A program made the translations under genes and the position numbers. DNA of 37,929 bases from an uncultured Burkholderiales bacterium. Its GTDB lineage: Bacteria; Pseudomonadota; Gammaproteobacteria; Burkholderiales; Burkholderiaceae_C. The notes under the pieces were generated by a model that made no database searches, was not told the origin of the DNA, and saw only the letters and a program-made list of their open reading frames with translations. The stretch is from positions 1-37,929 of the forward strand of contig CAIKNE010000056.1 in assembly GCA_903828695.1 (NCBI GenBank), given 5' to 3'. Shown here piece after piece: positions 28,798-37,929 of this stretch (position 1 is the stretch's first letter; each line of letters opens with the position of its first letter).

Positions 28798-29706
28798 TTA
28801 GAGTCTATCTTCTTTTGGTTCCAACGTTTGCCCAACGGTCTTTGGTTTGGACTCCATTGAGTTGCTTACTGGACCAGAAACTCGAATCATGGCTTTGGCT
28901 ACGCCGCGAAAAATATGAATCTCCTCATTTGTCATGCGAGCCTTGTTGAAAAATTGGTTTAACCGGGGCATGAGTTTCTTAGGCGCCTCGGGGTCTAAAT
29001 ACCCGATCGCCTCCAACGCACTTTGCCAGTGCGACAAAAGCCCGCCGATTTGGCCAGCGTCGGCCAGACTATCAACAGACTTGGATTGCTCTGCAGTAGG
29101 TACCTCAAATCCTCCCAAGCAAATTCTCCACTCATAGGCAATCAACTGCACAGCGGCTGCAATATTCAATGAGCCAAACTGGGGATTAGACGGGATTTGT
29201 AGCGCAACGTGGCAGCGGTAGACATCCTCATTGGTCATGCCAAAGCGTTCGGAGCCAAATAAGAAAGCAACTCCAGTTTGCTGAGCAGGCGTAGGTCTAC
29301 TCCCACTTTGAGCATCCGTACTATGCGGATCATCGGGTGACTTGTCCCCACCTCGGACCCAAGAATCGGTTGTCCGAATTTCTTCAATAAGGGACTCAAG
29401 GTGTGCTCTGGGGGTAAGCGTTGGCGGACCGAAATCTCGGGCTGTCATAGCCGTGGCGCAAAGGTGGGGCATCCCCTCCAAGGCCTCGTCCAAGGTGCCC
29501 ACGATGCGGGCATTGTTAAGAACATCCAGAGCACCACTTGCACGTTGAATGGTCTCCTCTCGTCTGAGCACATTGGCCCAGCGCGGTCGCACCAGAACCA
29601 AATCATCAAAGCCCATCACTTTGATTGCACGGGCAACTGCTCCGACGTTGCCGGCGTGGGAGGTTTCAATCAAGATAAATCGGCTTTTAATCACTGAGGG
29701 GCACAC
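28798..29706 (-). CDS. trmJ: tRNA/rRNA methyltransferase, TrmJ type (SpoU family)
   Basis: 302 residues from GTG 29706; a GTG four codons later (29694, giving [20 protein letters not shown]) is equally possible since homologues begin near there. SPOUT knot motifs: [25 protein letters not shown] (motif 1 region), [17 protein letters not shown] (motif 2) and [22 protein letters not shown] (motif 3). Family knowledge: TrmJ 2'-O-methylates position 32 of tRNA anticodon loops. An insertion of about 30 polar residues (from [18 protein letters not shown]) between motifs 1 and 2 is unusual. Divergent from suhB, the order also found in other proteobacteria. Confidence 0.9.
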   Translation of the reverse strand: MCPSVIKSRFILIETSHAGNVGAVARAIKVMGFDDLVLVRPRWANVLRREETIQRASGALDVLNNARIVGTLDEALEGMPHLCATAMTARDFGPPTLTPRAHLESLIEEIRTTDSWVRGGDKSPDDPHSTDAQSGSRPTPAQQTGVAFLFGSERFGMTNEDVYRCHVALQIPSNPQFGSLNIAAAVQLIAYEWRICLGGFEVPTAEQSKSVDSLADAGQIGGLLSHWQSALEAIGYLDPEAPKKLMPRLNQFFNKARMTNEEIHIFRGVAKAMIRVSGPVSNSMESKPKTVGQTLEPKEDRL

Positions 29707-29867
29707 TAAAAAAGATTCTATTATCGATCAGCCGATGAAGAAAAAAAGAGCAAAGTCATTAACTTTATGGATGTCAAATAGCCGGTACCACCTCAAAACC
29801 CAGTCTAAATGTTTCCCGTGAGTCGCTGCAGCAGGGGTAAAATAAGGGTTCTTTGTTTTTGTGCCCT

Positions 29868-29899
29868 CACCGCTTGCATTGTTCGAGCGAGTGTTTTTT
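29868..29899 (+). terminator. Hairpin with T-run upstream of suhB (possible attenuator or short-RNA terminator)
   Basis: CACCGCTTG at 29868-29876 and CGAGCG at 29884-29889 with GTG at 29891-29893 form a stem (one G-U pair, one bulged A) around a 7-base loop, followed by six T. Moderate strength only. If real, it ends a transcript starting inside the trmJ/suhB gap. Confidence 0.4.
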
Positions 29900-29937
29900 G
29901 TTCTTCAAGGTGTCAGTTGCCGCATGAAGCGCTGTAT

Positions 29938-29992
29938 GCTCTGGACCTGTTCTAACAGTTGACTAGACCCAGAGCCTTATAAGTGGTCTAGT
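29938..29992 (+). promoter_or_regulatory. Overlapping stems before suhB (switch or pseudoknot candidate)
   Basis: Stem A: GCTCTGG 29938-29944 with CCAGAGC 29969-29975. Stem B: ACTAGACC 29962-29969 with GGTCTAGT 29985-29992. Both are perfect and share base 29969; arm order makes them either a pseudoknot or mutually exclusive. Stem B ends just before the possible TTG start of suhB, so it could affect translation. Confidence 0.4.
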
Positions 29993-30012
29993 TGCAACGC
30001 ATCTCAAAATCT

Positions 30013-30897
30013 ATGATCACCACCTTACACCCCATGCTTAACGTAGCCATTAAGGCTGCACGCGCAGCAGGCGCCATCATCAACAGAGCCGCTCTTGATG
30101 TGGAGTCTGTTCGTATTTCACAAAAACAGGTCAATGACTTTGTTACCGAAGTTGATCAAGCCAGTGAACAGGTGATCATCGAGACCTTGCTGACTGCATA
30201 TCCGGACCACGGCATATTGGCTGAGGAATCAGGGACTACACACGGCAACCCTAACTCCGAACATGTATGGTGTATTGATCCACTCGACGGCACGACCAAC
30301 TTTATTCACGGATTTCCCTTTTACTGTGTGAGCATTGCCCTCATCAGTCACGGCAAAATCGAGCAAGCTGTTGTCTACGACCCAACCCGCAATGATTTGT
30401 TTACAGCCACCAAAGGACGGGGTGCTTTTGTCAACGATCGACGACTAAGAGTGAGTAAACGCATTCGTTTAAATGAGTGTTTGGTCTCTACTGGATTCCC
30501 TTTTAGGCCCGGCGACGACTTTCCTACCTACCTACAAATGATGTCTGAGGTGATGCAACGCACTGCAGGCATCCGTCGCCCCGGTGCTGCTGCACTGGAC
30601 TTGGCTTACGTTGCAGCGGGTTATACGGACGCTTTCTTTGAGACTGGTCTGCACCCATGGGATATGGCAGCAGGTGCACTACTCGTTACAGAGGCTGGGG
30701 GCTTGATAGGTAACTTTACGGGCGAATCCAAATTCTTAGAGCACCGCGAGTGTCTCGCTGGCAATCCCAAGGTCTACGCTCAGCTTGTTCCGCTATTGCA
30801 AAGGTTCTCCAAGTTCGCAAGTACTTCTGAGAAGGCCACTGTGCGCCCATCTGTTCTAACGCTGCACTCTGAAAAAGAGAATAAACCATCTGCCTAA
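30013..30897 (+). CDS. suhB: Inositol-1-monophosphatase family protein, SuhB
   Basis: 294 residues from ATG 30013; in-frame TTG 29992 and ATG 30034 ([10 protein letters not shown], the classical SuhB start) are alternatives. Metal-binding motifs are complete: [34 protein letters not shown], and the C-terminal [19 protein letters not shown]. Family knowledge: SuhB dephosphorylates inositol monophosphate and, in E. coli, joins the rRNA antitermination complex, so it also helps ribosome synthesis. The C-terminal 30 residues ([19 protein letters not shown]) are an extension of unknown role. It is divergent from trmJ. Confidence 0.94.
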   Translation: MITTLHPMLNVAIKAARAAGAIINRAALDVESVRISQKQVNDFVTEVDQASEQVIIETLLTAYPDHGILAEESGTTHGNPNSEHVWCIDPLDGTTNFIHGFPFYCVSIALISHGKIEQAVVYDPTRNDLFTATKGRGAFVNDRRLRVSKRIRLNECLVSTGFPFRPGDDFPTYLQMMSEVMQRTAGIRRPGAAALDLAYVAAGYTDAFFETGLHPWDMAAGALLVTEAGGLIGNFTGESKFLEHRECLAGNPKVYAQLVPLLQRFSKFASTSEKATVRPSVLTLHSEKENKPSA

Positions 30898-31032
30898 AGG
30901 CAGGGGCTCTCGTCTTGTTCAGTCTAAGTTGATGGACAAATGAACCCAACCTGTTGAATGCGGCGACCAGGTAGAAAACGCATTAAAGAGTTGGTTTTGA
31001 GACCCTAGCTAAATCACCCCCAATCTTGATCC

Positions 31033-33771
31033 ATGACCTCCAACCCAGCCCCCCCCTTAAGCCCAGCTTGTGAAGCCGTGCCTACCAAGGGCACAGGCAA
31101 ACCAACGGGCTCGTCTCAACACACCCCCATGATGGCCCAATACTTAGCCATCAAGGCGGAGTTTGCGAACACATTGGTTTTTTACAGGATGGGGGACTTT
31201 TATGAGATGTTTTACGCAGACGCTGAAAAGGCGGCGGAACTCTTAGACATTACCCTCACCCAAAGGGGCCAATCCGGGGGGCAACCTGTCGTCATGGCGG
31301 GCGTCCCCTTTCACTCGGTTGAGGGGTACTTAGCTCGCCTGATCAAGGCTGGCGAGTCGGTGGCCATTTGTGAGCAAGTGGGCGAGGTGAACAACAAAGG
31401 CCCCGTTGAGCGACGAGTTGTTCGGGTGATCACACCGGGTACGCTTACAGATAGTGAGTTGCTGAGCGATAAAAGTGAGTCCATACTTCTGTGTATTCAC
31501 GCAGGCGAGCGGGCAGGGTCAGCGACTGGGTGCGGATTGTCTTGGCTCTCGATCACCCGGGGCGAGATTCACATCGCACAGTGCTCAGCACAGGAGTTGC
31601 CCAGTTGGGTGCAGCGGATCTCACCCAGTGAGCTGATTTACAGTCAAGAACTCTCACCCAGCCTCCTTAAGCAAGTGCAATCGAGTTTACAACTCGGCGG
31701 ACTCAACTGCACCATGACTCCAAGAGGAGATTGGCAATTTGACTCATCCTTGGGTGCAAAAAAACTCATCCAACTCTTAGGTTCATCAAGCTTAGAGCCT
31801 TGGCACGCCCAGGACCTGGCAAGCGCTCACGCCGCAAGCGCTGCGCTGCTCACCTTTGCTGAGCATACCCAAGGCACTGCCCTCACGCACATTCAAAACC
31901 TAATCGTCGAGCGCGATGACAAGGTCATAGACCTACCCATCACTACGAGACGCAACTTAGAGCTGATTCAAACGCTAAAGGGTGAGGACAAGCCGACCCT
32001 CTTCTCACTCCTAGATACTTGCATGACCGGCATGGGCTCCAGGGAGTTGAAATCTTGGATACTGAACTTACCCAGGGACCGTTCAATCGCGAAGGACAGA
32101 CTTGAGGCGATAGCAACGCTCAAAGGCGAACACGCAGACGGCGCATGGAAGCTGATTCGTAGTACTCTCAAAGGTAGCGGGGACATCCAACGGATCACAG
32201 CGCGCATCGCCTTGGGCCAGGTTCGACCAAGAGAGCTCATTACGCTCGCAAGGGGAATCGCTAAGGCTTTTGAGGTCTCTCAACTACTCCCCGTCCAGGG
32301 TTCGAAAAATGGTTCGAACCAGGGTACTGGGACCGAGTCGGGCACGCAGACCACCATCAACTCACCCTGGCTCAACCACATCAGCTCCAACTTGGTGATG
32401 GACCCCCAATGCCGCGAGCTCATAGAGTCTGCCATACTGCCCGAGCCTCAGGCGCTGATTCGCGACGGCGGGGTTATCAACGACGGCTACGACTCAGAGC
32501 TTGATGAACTTCGCGCTATACAAAATAATTGTGACGCCTTCTTACTTGATCTTGAAATGCGTGAGCGCACTCGCACAGGAATTGCCAATTTAAGGGTGCA
32601 ATTTAACAAAGTTCACGGCTTCTTTATCGAAGTCACTCAGGGTCAAGTTGATAAGGTACCTGATGACTACAGGCGAAGACAAACGCTTAAGAACGCAGAG
32701 CGCTTCATCACCCCAGAGCTCAAAGCTTTTGAGGATAAGGCGTTATCGGCCCAAGACCGAGCGCTTGCAAGGGAGAAACTTCTTTACGAATCACTCCTTC
32801 AAAACCTCACTCAGTTCATCAATGAACTCAGCACTCTCGCAAGCGCCTTAGCGACCCTTGACGCTTTGTGCGCTCTTACGGAGCGCGCTTTAACGCTTGA
32901 CTGGCGTGCGCCCGAATTCACAACTGTTCCAGGCATTCACATTGAGAGCGGCAGGCACCCCGTTGTACAGGCTCGCTTACAAGAGAGTGGGATCAGTTTT
33001 ATTGCCAATCACACAGAGCTTGGAGCGGCGTGCCGCATGCAAGTCATCACCGGCCCCAATATGGGCGGTAAATCCACTTACATGCGCCAGGTTGCATTGA
33101 TCGTTATCCTAGCCAGTATGGGATCTTATGTGCCTGCATCTGTTTGCCGCTTGGGCCCCATTGATGCTATTTACACCCGCATCGGATCCTCCGATGATTT
33201 AGCCAACGCTCAGTCCACATTTATGCTTGAGATGACCGAGGGCGCTCAAATATTAAACCGAGCTACGGCGCAAAGTTTGGTTTTAATGGATGAGATAGGC
33301 CGGGGGACCTCCACCTTTGACGGACTGGCATTGGCCAGTGCAATCGCAACCCACTTACACGACAAATCTCAGTCATTTGCACTTTTTGCAACGCACTACT
33401 TTGAGCTGACCGAGTTTCCTGCCAAACACAAAAATGCTGTCAACGTCCATGTGAGCGCCGCGGAGAGTGGGCGTGATATTGTCTTTTTGCATGAAATCAA
33501 AAGCGGACCAGCAAGTCGCAGTTACGGAATTCAAGTGGCACGCTTAGCCGGCATGCCCACACCAGTCGTCAACCATGCGAAACAAACGCTATTAGCCCTT
33601 GAAACCCAGGCACAAAACAATCAACAGCAAGTTGATTTATTCACTGTTGCTCCAGAGCCCATTGAGGACGGTCCCAGTCCCTTACAAATCAAGCTCGAGT
33701 CCTTAGACCCGGATGCGATGAGCCCAAGAGAGGCACTTGATGCGCTGTACGCGCTTAAGAAATTAGTTTAA
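31033..33771 (+). CDS. mutS: DNA mismatch repair protein MutS
   Basis: 912 residues, ATG start; E. coli MutS has 853. N-terminal mismatch-binding domain with the FxE motif in [11 protein letters not shown] at about 51-61, preceded by a polar leader of about 30 residues. Connector and lever domains follow, with a low-complexity insertion rich in Gly, Ser and Thr around 419-440. ATPase domain: Walker [21 protein letters not shown], Walker [17 protein letters not shown] and the [11 protein letters not shown] helix. The C-terminus ([15 protein letters not shown]) is the dimer/tetramer helix seen in full-length MutS. It recognises mispairs and recruits MutL, which is not in the window. Confidence 0.97.
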   Translation: MTSNPAPPLSPACEAVPTKGTGKPTGSSQHTPMMAQYLAIKAEFANTLVFYRMGDFYEMFYADAEKAAELLDITLTQRGQSGGQPVVMAGVPFHSVEGYLARLIKAGESVAICEQVGEVNNKGPVERRVVRVITPGTLTDSELLSDKSESILLCIHAGERAGSATGCGLSWLSITRGEIHIAQCSAQELPSWVQRISPSELIYSQELSPSLLKQVQSSLQLGGLNCTMTPRGDWQFDSSLGAKKLIQLLGSSSLEPWHAQDLASAHAASAALLTFAEHTQGTALTHIQNLIVERDDKVIDLPITTRRNLELIQTLKGEDKPTLFSLLDTCMTGMGSRELKSWILNLPRDRSIAKDRLEAIATLKGEHADGAWKLIRSTLKGSGDIQRITARIALGQVRPRELITLARGIAKAFEVSQLLPVQGSKNGSNQGTGTESGTQTTINSPWLNHISSNLVMDPQCRELIESAILPEPQALIRDGGVINDGYDSELDELRAIQNNCDAFLLDLEMRERTRTGIANLRVQFNKVHGFFIEVTQGQVDKVPDDYRRRQTLKNAERFITPELKAFEDKALSAQDRALAREKLLYESLLQNLTQFINELSTLASALATLDALCALTERALTLDWRAPEFTTVPGIHIESGRHPVVQARLQESGISFIANHTELGAACRMQVITGPNMGGKSTYMRQVALIVILASMGSYVPASVCRLGPIDAIYTRIGSSDDLANAQSTFMLEMTEGAQILNRATAQSLVLMDEIGRGTSTFDGLALASAIATHLHDKSQSFALFATHYFELTEFPAKHKNAVNVHVSAAESGRDIVFLHEIKSGPASRSYGIQVARLAGMPTPVVNHAKQTLLALETQAQNNQQQVDLFTVAPEPIEDGPSPLQIKLESLDPDAMSPREALDALYALKKLV

Positions 33772-33817
33772 ATGTCTCGTACCCACGTCAGCCTCTTTCT
33801 TGCGTAGGACTTCGGTT

Positions 33818-34675
33818 TTACACGCCATCTGCCCAGTTCACCCATCCCGCATAAGAGCTGAGTAAGACCAGTAACCCAAATGCAATGCGGTACCAAGCAA
33901 ACACAACAAAGCTATGTGTTGATATGTATTTAAGTAACCAACGCACGCAAATCCAAGCGCTGACAAAGGACGTCACCGTCCCTACCGCAAAGACAGGTGC
34001 ATCGGCAACGCTTAGGAGCGCTCGTTCTTTAAACAAACTATAGGCTCCCGCACCGATCAAAGTGGGAATGGCCAAGTAAAAAGAGAAATCAGTGGCTACT
34101 TTGCGTGACAAGCCAAATAGCATTCCCCCTATGATGGTTGCACCGGATCGGGAGGTGCCTGGAATCATGGCCAAACACTGGGCTAGCCCAACCTTCAGAG
34201 CATCCACTGGGGCCATTGTTTCGACGTTTAAGATTCTTGCTTTGTCGTTGGGATGTTCGTTCTCAGGTCGCTGTCTGCCCCACCCCTCAACCCACAAAAT
34301 AATCATGCCACCTAATATGAAAGTGCTTGCAACCACCTGCGGCGTAAAGAGGTACTGTTTAATGGTGTGCCCCAACACAAGCCCTAAAACAACTGCGGGC
34401 AAGAACGCGATCAATACATTGACCGCAAAACGCCGAGCTAGTCTTTGAGTAGGCAAGGCTAAAACAGTAGAAGATATCTTGGACCAAAACACAATCACAA
34501 CGGCCAAAATAGCACCCGTTTGAATGGCGATATCAAACACCTTTGCCTTTGCGTCATCAAACTCGATCAAAGAACCTACCAAAATCAAATGACCAGTTGA
34601 GGAGATTGGCAAAAACTCCGTCAGACCTTCAACAATGCCCATGACAGCTGCTTTAATCAATAAGACAATATCCAC
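33818..34675 (-). CDS. uppP: Undecaprenyl-diphosphate phosphatase
   Basis: Recycles undecaprenyl pyrophosphate to the monophosphate carrier used for peptidoglycan and other envelope polymers; active site faces the periplasm. 285 residues with about eight membrane segments. The two family motifs are complete: [17 protein letters not shown] near the N-terminus and [17 protein letters not shown] near residue 170. Its 3' end converges with mutS. The GlcG/HbpS gene lies 72 bp upstream on the same strand; they may be co-transcribed but no link in function is evident. Confidence 0.96.
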   Translation of the reverse strand: MDIVLLIKAAVMGIVEGLTEFLPISSTGHLILVGSLIEFDDAKAKVFDIAIQTGAILAVVIVFWSKISSTVLALPTQRLARRFAVNVLIAFLPAVVLGLVLGHTIKQYLFTPQVVASTFILGGMIILWVEGWGRQRPENEHPNDKARILNVETMAPVDALKVGLAQCLAMIPGTSRSGATIIGGMLFGLSRKVATDFSFYLAIPTLIGAGAYSLFKERALLSVADAPVFAVGTVTSFVSAWICVRWLLKYISTHSFVVFAWYRIAFGLLVLLSSYAGWVNWADGV

Positions 34676-34747
34676 AAAGACTCCTTAGATGGCAAAACCG
34701 AGTTAACTCACAGGGTACTTGGACGCAGTGAGTTCATGATCAAACTC

Positions 34748-35188
34748 TTAATGTTTAAACCCTGCTGCGAGCACGCCTGCTATGCAGATCTCCTCATCCT
34801 CATCGCCGGTCCCACCGGAGGCGCCCACAGCACCCAAAATCTCCCCTGCGGCGTCTTTAATAAGCACTGCGCCCGTTTGGGGTAAGAATTTACCGTGGGC
34901 TGTGGAGGCGAGGGTGACGAAGAAATTGGGATTGTCTTTGGCACGCTCCGCCAGCGTTCGACTGGAGGCGCTCATTGCGACCGATCCCCAGGCTTTACCC
35001 GTTGCGATATCGATGCGAAACATGCTTGCTCCATCCTCACGCTGAGCGCTGCGCACGTTGCCGTGTGCGTCTAAAACGACTAGGGCCATGGGCTTAAAGC
35101 CTGACTTCTTGGATGCAGCCAGTGCTTGAGCGATGATCGAGTTGGCCTGGGCAAGGGTTAAAGCGGGTGAGGTGGAATGGGTTGACAT
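34748..35188 (-). CDS. GlcG/HbpS family protein (DUF336)
   Basis: 146 residues. Begins with LTLAQANSIIAQALAASKKSG, then ALVVLDAHGNVRSAQREDGAS, ARGKAWGSV-like ATGKAWGSVAMSASSRTLAERA, GKFLPQTGAVLIKDAAGEILGAVGASGGTGDEDE and a closing CIAGVLAAGFK, all typical of the family. Relatives bind haem (HbpS) or lie in glycolate and glycerol operons (GlcG); no signal peptide is seen here, so it is probably cytoplasmic. Specific role unknown. A GAGG sits about nine bases before the ATG. Confidence 0.92.
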   Translation of the reverse strand: MSTHSTSPALTLAQANSIIAQALAASKKSGFKPMALVVLDAHGNVRSAQREDGASMFRIDIATGKAWGSVAMSASSRTLAERAKDNPNFFVTLASTAHGKFLPQTGAVLIKDAAGEILGAVGASGGTGDEDEEICIAGVLAAGFKH

Positions 35189-35320
35189 AGGATAGGCCCT
35201 CTAAAATTGTGAACAATAAACCAAACAAACGCCCCAAACAACCGGGTTCGAGCGTCTTAAACATTCAGGCTTATTGTCTCAAAAAAAGACCCTTGTAGGG
35301 GGAGAGTTAAAATCTTCTTT

Positions 35321-37117
35321 ATGACCCATAGCTCATCCCCATCCAAAGATCAAAATCAGTCCTTAAAGCCCAGTAATTTTCTGCGGCAAATCATTGAACA
35401 TGATTTGTCAGCGGGCACCTATGCCACAAGGCGTTGGGGGGGAACCCCCGGAGACGCAGACCATCACAACCGCGGCGCAACCGACACTGCAAGGGTCAGA
35501 CTACGATTTCCACCTGAGCCCAATGGCTATTTACACATTGGACATGCAAAGAGCATTTGTATCAATTTTGGTCTTGCCAAGGAGTACGGCGGCGTATGCC
35601 ATATGCGCTTTGATGACACGAATCCTGAAAAAGAGGATGCCGAATACGTTGACTCCATTCTTGACGCCGTGCAGTGGCTTGGATTTGATTGGCAATTCAA
35701 CAACACCAATCATCTGTATCAGGCCAGTGATTATTTTGAGTACATGTACAAGGCTGCAGTGATACTCATTGAGTCTGGCAACGCCTATGTGGACGAGCAA
35801 AGTGCTCAAGAGATCAAGGACAACAGGGGTGACTTTAGTCGCCCCGGCACCAACAGCCCCTTTAGGTCGCGCAGCGTCCAGGAGAATCTCAACCGATTTC
35901 AAGAGATGCGAGATGGCAAGCTCAGTGACGCAAGCGCAGTCCTAAGAGCAAAGATTGATATGGCGCACCCCAACATCAATATGCGAGATCCTGCTATTTA
36001 CAGAATCCGTCACGCCACCCACCATCACACGGGCGACAAATGGTGCATTTATCCCATGTACACCTTTGCTCACCCCATTGAAGATGCGCTCGAGCAAATC
36101 ACGCACAGCATTTGCACGTTAGAGTTTGAGGATCAAAGGCCTTTTTACGATTGGCTACTTGAACGTTTAACGCAGGGCAAGATGCTTCAATCCCCGCCGC
36201 CGCGTCAATACGAATTTGCACGGTTAAATTTAACCTATGTCTTGACCTCTAAAAGAAAACTGAGACAGCTCATTGAAGAACATTACGTCACAGGTTGGGA
36301 TGATCCCCGCATGCCAACCATTGTGGGCCTGCGTCGGCGGGGGTACACACCCGAGAGTCTTAGACTATTTGCTGAGCGCATTGGCGTCAGTAAGTCAGAT
36401 AGTTGGATTGACTACAGCACACTTGAGATTGCGCTCAGAGATGATCTGGACCCCAAAGCGTCCAGGGCCAGTGTGGTGTTAGATCCGCTGCGCCTGTCTA
36501 TCACCAATTGGGATGAGATCATGGGGGCTGGACATCTAGAGCCCTGCAAAGCACCTGTTCACCCGCATCTACCAGAGCGAGGACTGAGGCATTTCAATCT
36601 CGGATCGCAAGTCTGGATCGAGCGAGCAGATTACCAAGAGGTTCCCGCAAAAGGATTTTTCAGACTCTTTCCCGGCAACAAAGTACGCCTCAAATACGGC
36701 TACGTTATAGAGTGCACTGGTGCCCATAAAAACGCGAGCGCAGAGGTCGTTGAGGTTTTAGCGCGCCTAATACCAGACACTAAGAGCGGAACCCCTGGTT
36801 CGGATTCAGTCAAAGTAAAGGGGGTCATAACTTGGGTTGGGGTACAAGAAGCGGCAAGTATTGAAGTCCGTTTGTATGACCGCTTGTTCACTGAAGCACA
36901 ACCCGACGCGGGCGGACGAGACCCGATCACAACGTTGAACCCCAATAGCTTAAAGGTCATCACAGCTTACGCCGAACCCAGTATCCTCACCAGCGCAGCC
37001 GATGAGCGTTTCCAATTTGAGCGACACGGCTACTTTGTTGCTGATCGTGTTGATCACAGCTCAACAAATCCAGTCTTTAATAAGATAACGGGATTGAAGG
37101 ATCAGTGGACAAGTTGA
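35321..37117 (+). CDS. glnS: Glutaminyl-tRNA synthetase
   Basis: Charges tRNA-Gln with glutamine; its presence indicates direct glutaminylation. 598 residues versus 554 in E. coli, with a polar N-terminal leader of about 50 residues. Class I motifs: RFPPEPNGYLHIGHAKS (HIGH), MRFDDTNPEKED, and the KMSKS-like YVLTSKRKL. GlnRS-specific parts are RDPAIYRIRHATHHHTGDKW, CTLEFEDQRPFYDWLLE and the two C-terminal anticodon-binding barrels, with FFRLFPGNKVRLKYGYVIEC. It converges with the DUF1178 gene. Confidence 0.96.
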   Translation: MTHSSSPSKDQNQSLKPSNFLRQIIEHDLSAGTYATRRWGGTPGDADHHNRGATDTARVRLRFPPEPNGYLHIGHAKSICINFGLAKEYGGVCHMRFDDTNPEKEDAEYVDSILDAVQWLGFDWQFNNTNHLYQASDYFEYMYKAAVILIESGNAYVDEQSAQEIKDNRGDFSRPGTNSPFRSRSVQENLNRFQEMRDGKLSDASAVLRAKIDMAHPNINMRDPAIYRIRHATHHHTGDKWCIYPMYTFAHPIEDALEQITHSICTLEFEDQRPFYDWLLERLTQGKMLQSPPPRQYEFARLNLTYVLTSKRKLRQLIEEHYVTGWDDPRMPTIVGLRRRGYTPESLRLFAERIGVSKSDSWIDYSTLEIALRDDLDPKASRASVVLDPLRLSITNWDEIMGAGHLEPCKAPVHPHLPERGLRHFNLGSQVWIERADYQEVPAKGFFRLFPGNKVRLKYGYVIECTGAHKNASAEVVEVLARLIPDTKSGTPGSDSVKVKGVITWVGVQEAASIEVRLYDRLFTEAQPDAGGRDPITTLNPNSLKVITAYAEPSILTSAADERFQFERHGYFVADRVDHSSTNPVFNKITGLKDQWTS

Positions 37118-37145
37118 TGGAGAGTTGAGCACGTGCACTAGCACT

Positions 37146-37700
37146 TCATTGAATGGTGCCCTTGATGGCAGCGGGTATCGGGAGCGGCAACACAGATATG
37201 CCCTCCTCTAAGAGTTCTTGGGTCTCATCGGCCGTTGCTTGTCCTCGGATGCTTCGCTCCTGGGTCTCCCCGTAATGCATTTTGCGAGCCTCAGAGACAA
37301 ATTGCGTTCCTACATCTTCGGTGTTGGCAATGACGTGTTGAACCATTTGTAGCCACGCTTTTTGAAGTTGTTTGGGGTCTAGATTTGCGAAGTCCACGTT
37401 TGATGGACCGGTGCTATGACCCGCTAAGTTTTGCTCCGCACTTTTTACTGCAACCGGGTGTTCCTGTCCTGGCAGTGTAGGAGTTGTTACTTTGTTTTGG
37501 CTCTCAGGATCTGACTCGCTTTGAGGTGCACTGGCGCCTAGATTCAAGCGAGGTGCGGATAACATCTTCGTAATCTCACGACTGGCGCAAATGGGACACT
37601 CAATCATCTCCTTGGACAATTGATTTTGGAAATCAGCTTCTGAGCCGAACCAGCCTTCAAAATCATGTTTGAAGTGGCACTGTAGATTTAAAACTTTCAT
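37146..37700 (-). CDS. DUF1178 family protein with zinc-ribbon-like N-terminus
   Basis: 184 residues. The N-terminus MKVLNLQCHFKHDFEGWFGS, followed by FQNQLSKEMIECPICASREITKMLSAP, is the DUF1178 signature; Cys8 with the CPIC pair suggests a zinc knuckle. Residues about 55-95 are low in complexity and polar. The C-terminal helical part has LQKAWLQMVQHVIANTEDVG, FVSEARKMHYGE, and IRGQATADETQELLEEGI, also family-typical. Function unknown. No Shine-Dalgarno is evident before the ATG at 37700. Confidence 0.92.
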   Translation of the reverse strand: MKVLNLQCHFKHDFEGWFGSEADFQNQLSKEMIECPICASREITKMLSAPRLNLGASAPQSESDPESQNKVTTPTLPGQEHPVAVKSAEQNLAGHSTGPSNVDFANLDPKQLQKAWLQMVQHVIANTEDVGTQFVSEARKMHYGETQERSIRGQATADETQELLEEGISVLPLPIPAAIKGTIQ

Positions 37701-37805
37701 GAAATGATTATGCAGAACGACTTGGTGCAGGTCAATACCATTGCTGAAACTATTTTCTAAACTGAGCTGGGAAGTCGGTGTAGACGGCGTGTGAAATACC
37801 CGCGA

Positions 37806-37929
37806 CTAAACGCCTTTCGGCGCTGTAGTCGGGGCATCTGATTTCGCAATCAAATATTCCTGCTTCGTCTGCTGCTGCATGGACATGGCTTGCGCCTCAC
37901 CATGGCTTATGCGTGCATCCACAGGCACA
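37806..37929 (-). CDS. C-terminal fragment of an unidentified gene at the right edge
   Basis: A minus-strand frame enters from beyond the window and ends with TAG at 37806-37808. The last 40 residues are visible: they are hydrophilic, with SHGEAQAMSMQQQTKQEYLI and the closing SDAPTTAPKGV. This looks like the disordered tail of a larger protein, transcribed in the same direction as the DUF1178 gene. I cannot name it, and a chance open frame is not excluded over so short a length. Confidence 0.35.
   Translation of the reverse strand, partial: VPVDARISHGEAQAMSMQQQTKQEYLIAKSDAPTTAPKGV

Larger units (their letters stand above)
29707..30012. other. Divergent trmJ/suhB region with no gene but several structures
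   Basis: No credible frame. It includes GGGTAAAATAAG at about 29835, an A/T-rich -10-like area, and the two structured elements annotated separately. Promoters for trmJ and suhB should lie within it, but I cannot place them. Confidence 0.4.

Noticed and set aside
28067-28801. 244-codon plus-strand frame across cysE
   Set aside because: It is antisense to the hexapeptide-repeat region of cysE; the length comes from its periodic codon pattern and there is no independent support.
29840-29992. 6S RNA (ssrS) in the trmJ/suhB gap
   Set aside because: The region is too short and I cannot draw the long rod with a central bubble; the typical flanking conserved segments are not seen.

Overview
The window reads as a stretch of ordinary chromosome from a betaproteobacterium of the order Burkholderiales, most likely near Comamonadaceae. 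The signs are the gene order pyrG-kdsA-eno-ftsB, a Bug/TctC-type periplasmic binding protein, a bS21 that looks like the Comamonadaceae form, and the clusters yjgA-pmbA-mog and suhB/trmJ-cysE. Base composition looks close to 50% GC, low for that family. TTG and GTG starts are fairly common and many genes lack a clear Shine-Dalgarno. I see no phage, IS element, CRISPR array, rRNA or tRNA gene.

Layout. 1-3.4 kb: an edge-truncated JmjC ribosomal oxygenase gene (minus), divergent from a SlyD-type FKBP and dut (plus), with coaBC (minus) abutting dut tail to tail. 3.4-8.5 kb: a plus-strand run pyrG, kdsA, eno, ftsB and an unrecognised Cys-containing protein. 8.5-11.2 kb: a ferritin-like gene behind an 11-bp tandem repeat, a small DUF2789 gene, and fumC. 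11.1-14.7 kb: hslO, a gamma-carbonic-anhydrase-like protein, a DUF455 ferritin-like protein and xerD. 14.7-18.3 kb: a Bug binding protein divergent from an AEC transporter, then murB and yajQ. 18.3-23.9 kb: plsY, a Tas-like aldo/keto reductase, an alpha/beta hydrolase, a YhiN/HI0933 flavoprotein, rpsU and a YqeY protein. 23.8-27.2 kb: pmbA(tldE)/yjgA/mog and a bactofilin. 27.4-33.8 kb: DUF2127, cysE, trmJ, suhB and mutS. 33.8-37.9 kb: uppP, a GlcG/HbpS protein, glnS, a DUF1178 zinc-ribbon protein and an edge fragment.

Together the genes cover nucleotide supply (pyrG, dut), envelope building (kdsA, murB, uppP, plsY, ftsB, bactofilin), central carbon metabolism (eno, fumC), cofactors (coaBC, mog), translation and ribosome assembly (glnS, rpsU, trmJ, yjgA, suhB, the ribosomal oxygenase), protein folding and stress (hslO, FKBP) and DNA maintenance (mutS, xerD).

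I found no convincing new multi-gene system. The most interesting material is non-coding: a compact three-stem structure with a U-tail between the oxygenase and FKBP genes, four 11-bp repeats before the ferritin-like gene, near-perfect palindromes in two divergent promoter regions, and structured leaders before rpsU and suhB. One protein oddity is an 85-residue in-frame extension of XerD carrying two AT-hook-like motifs. All of these are read by eye and untested.
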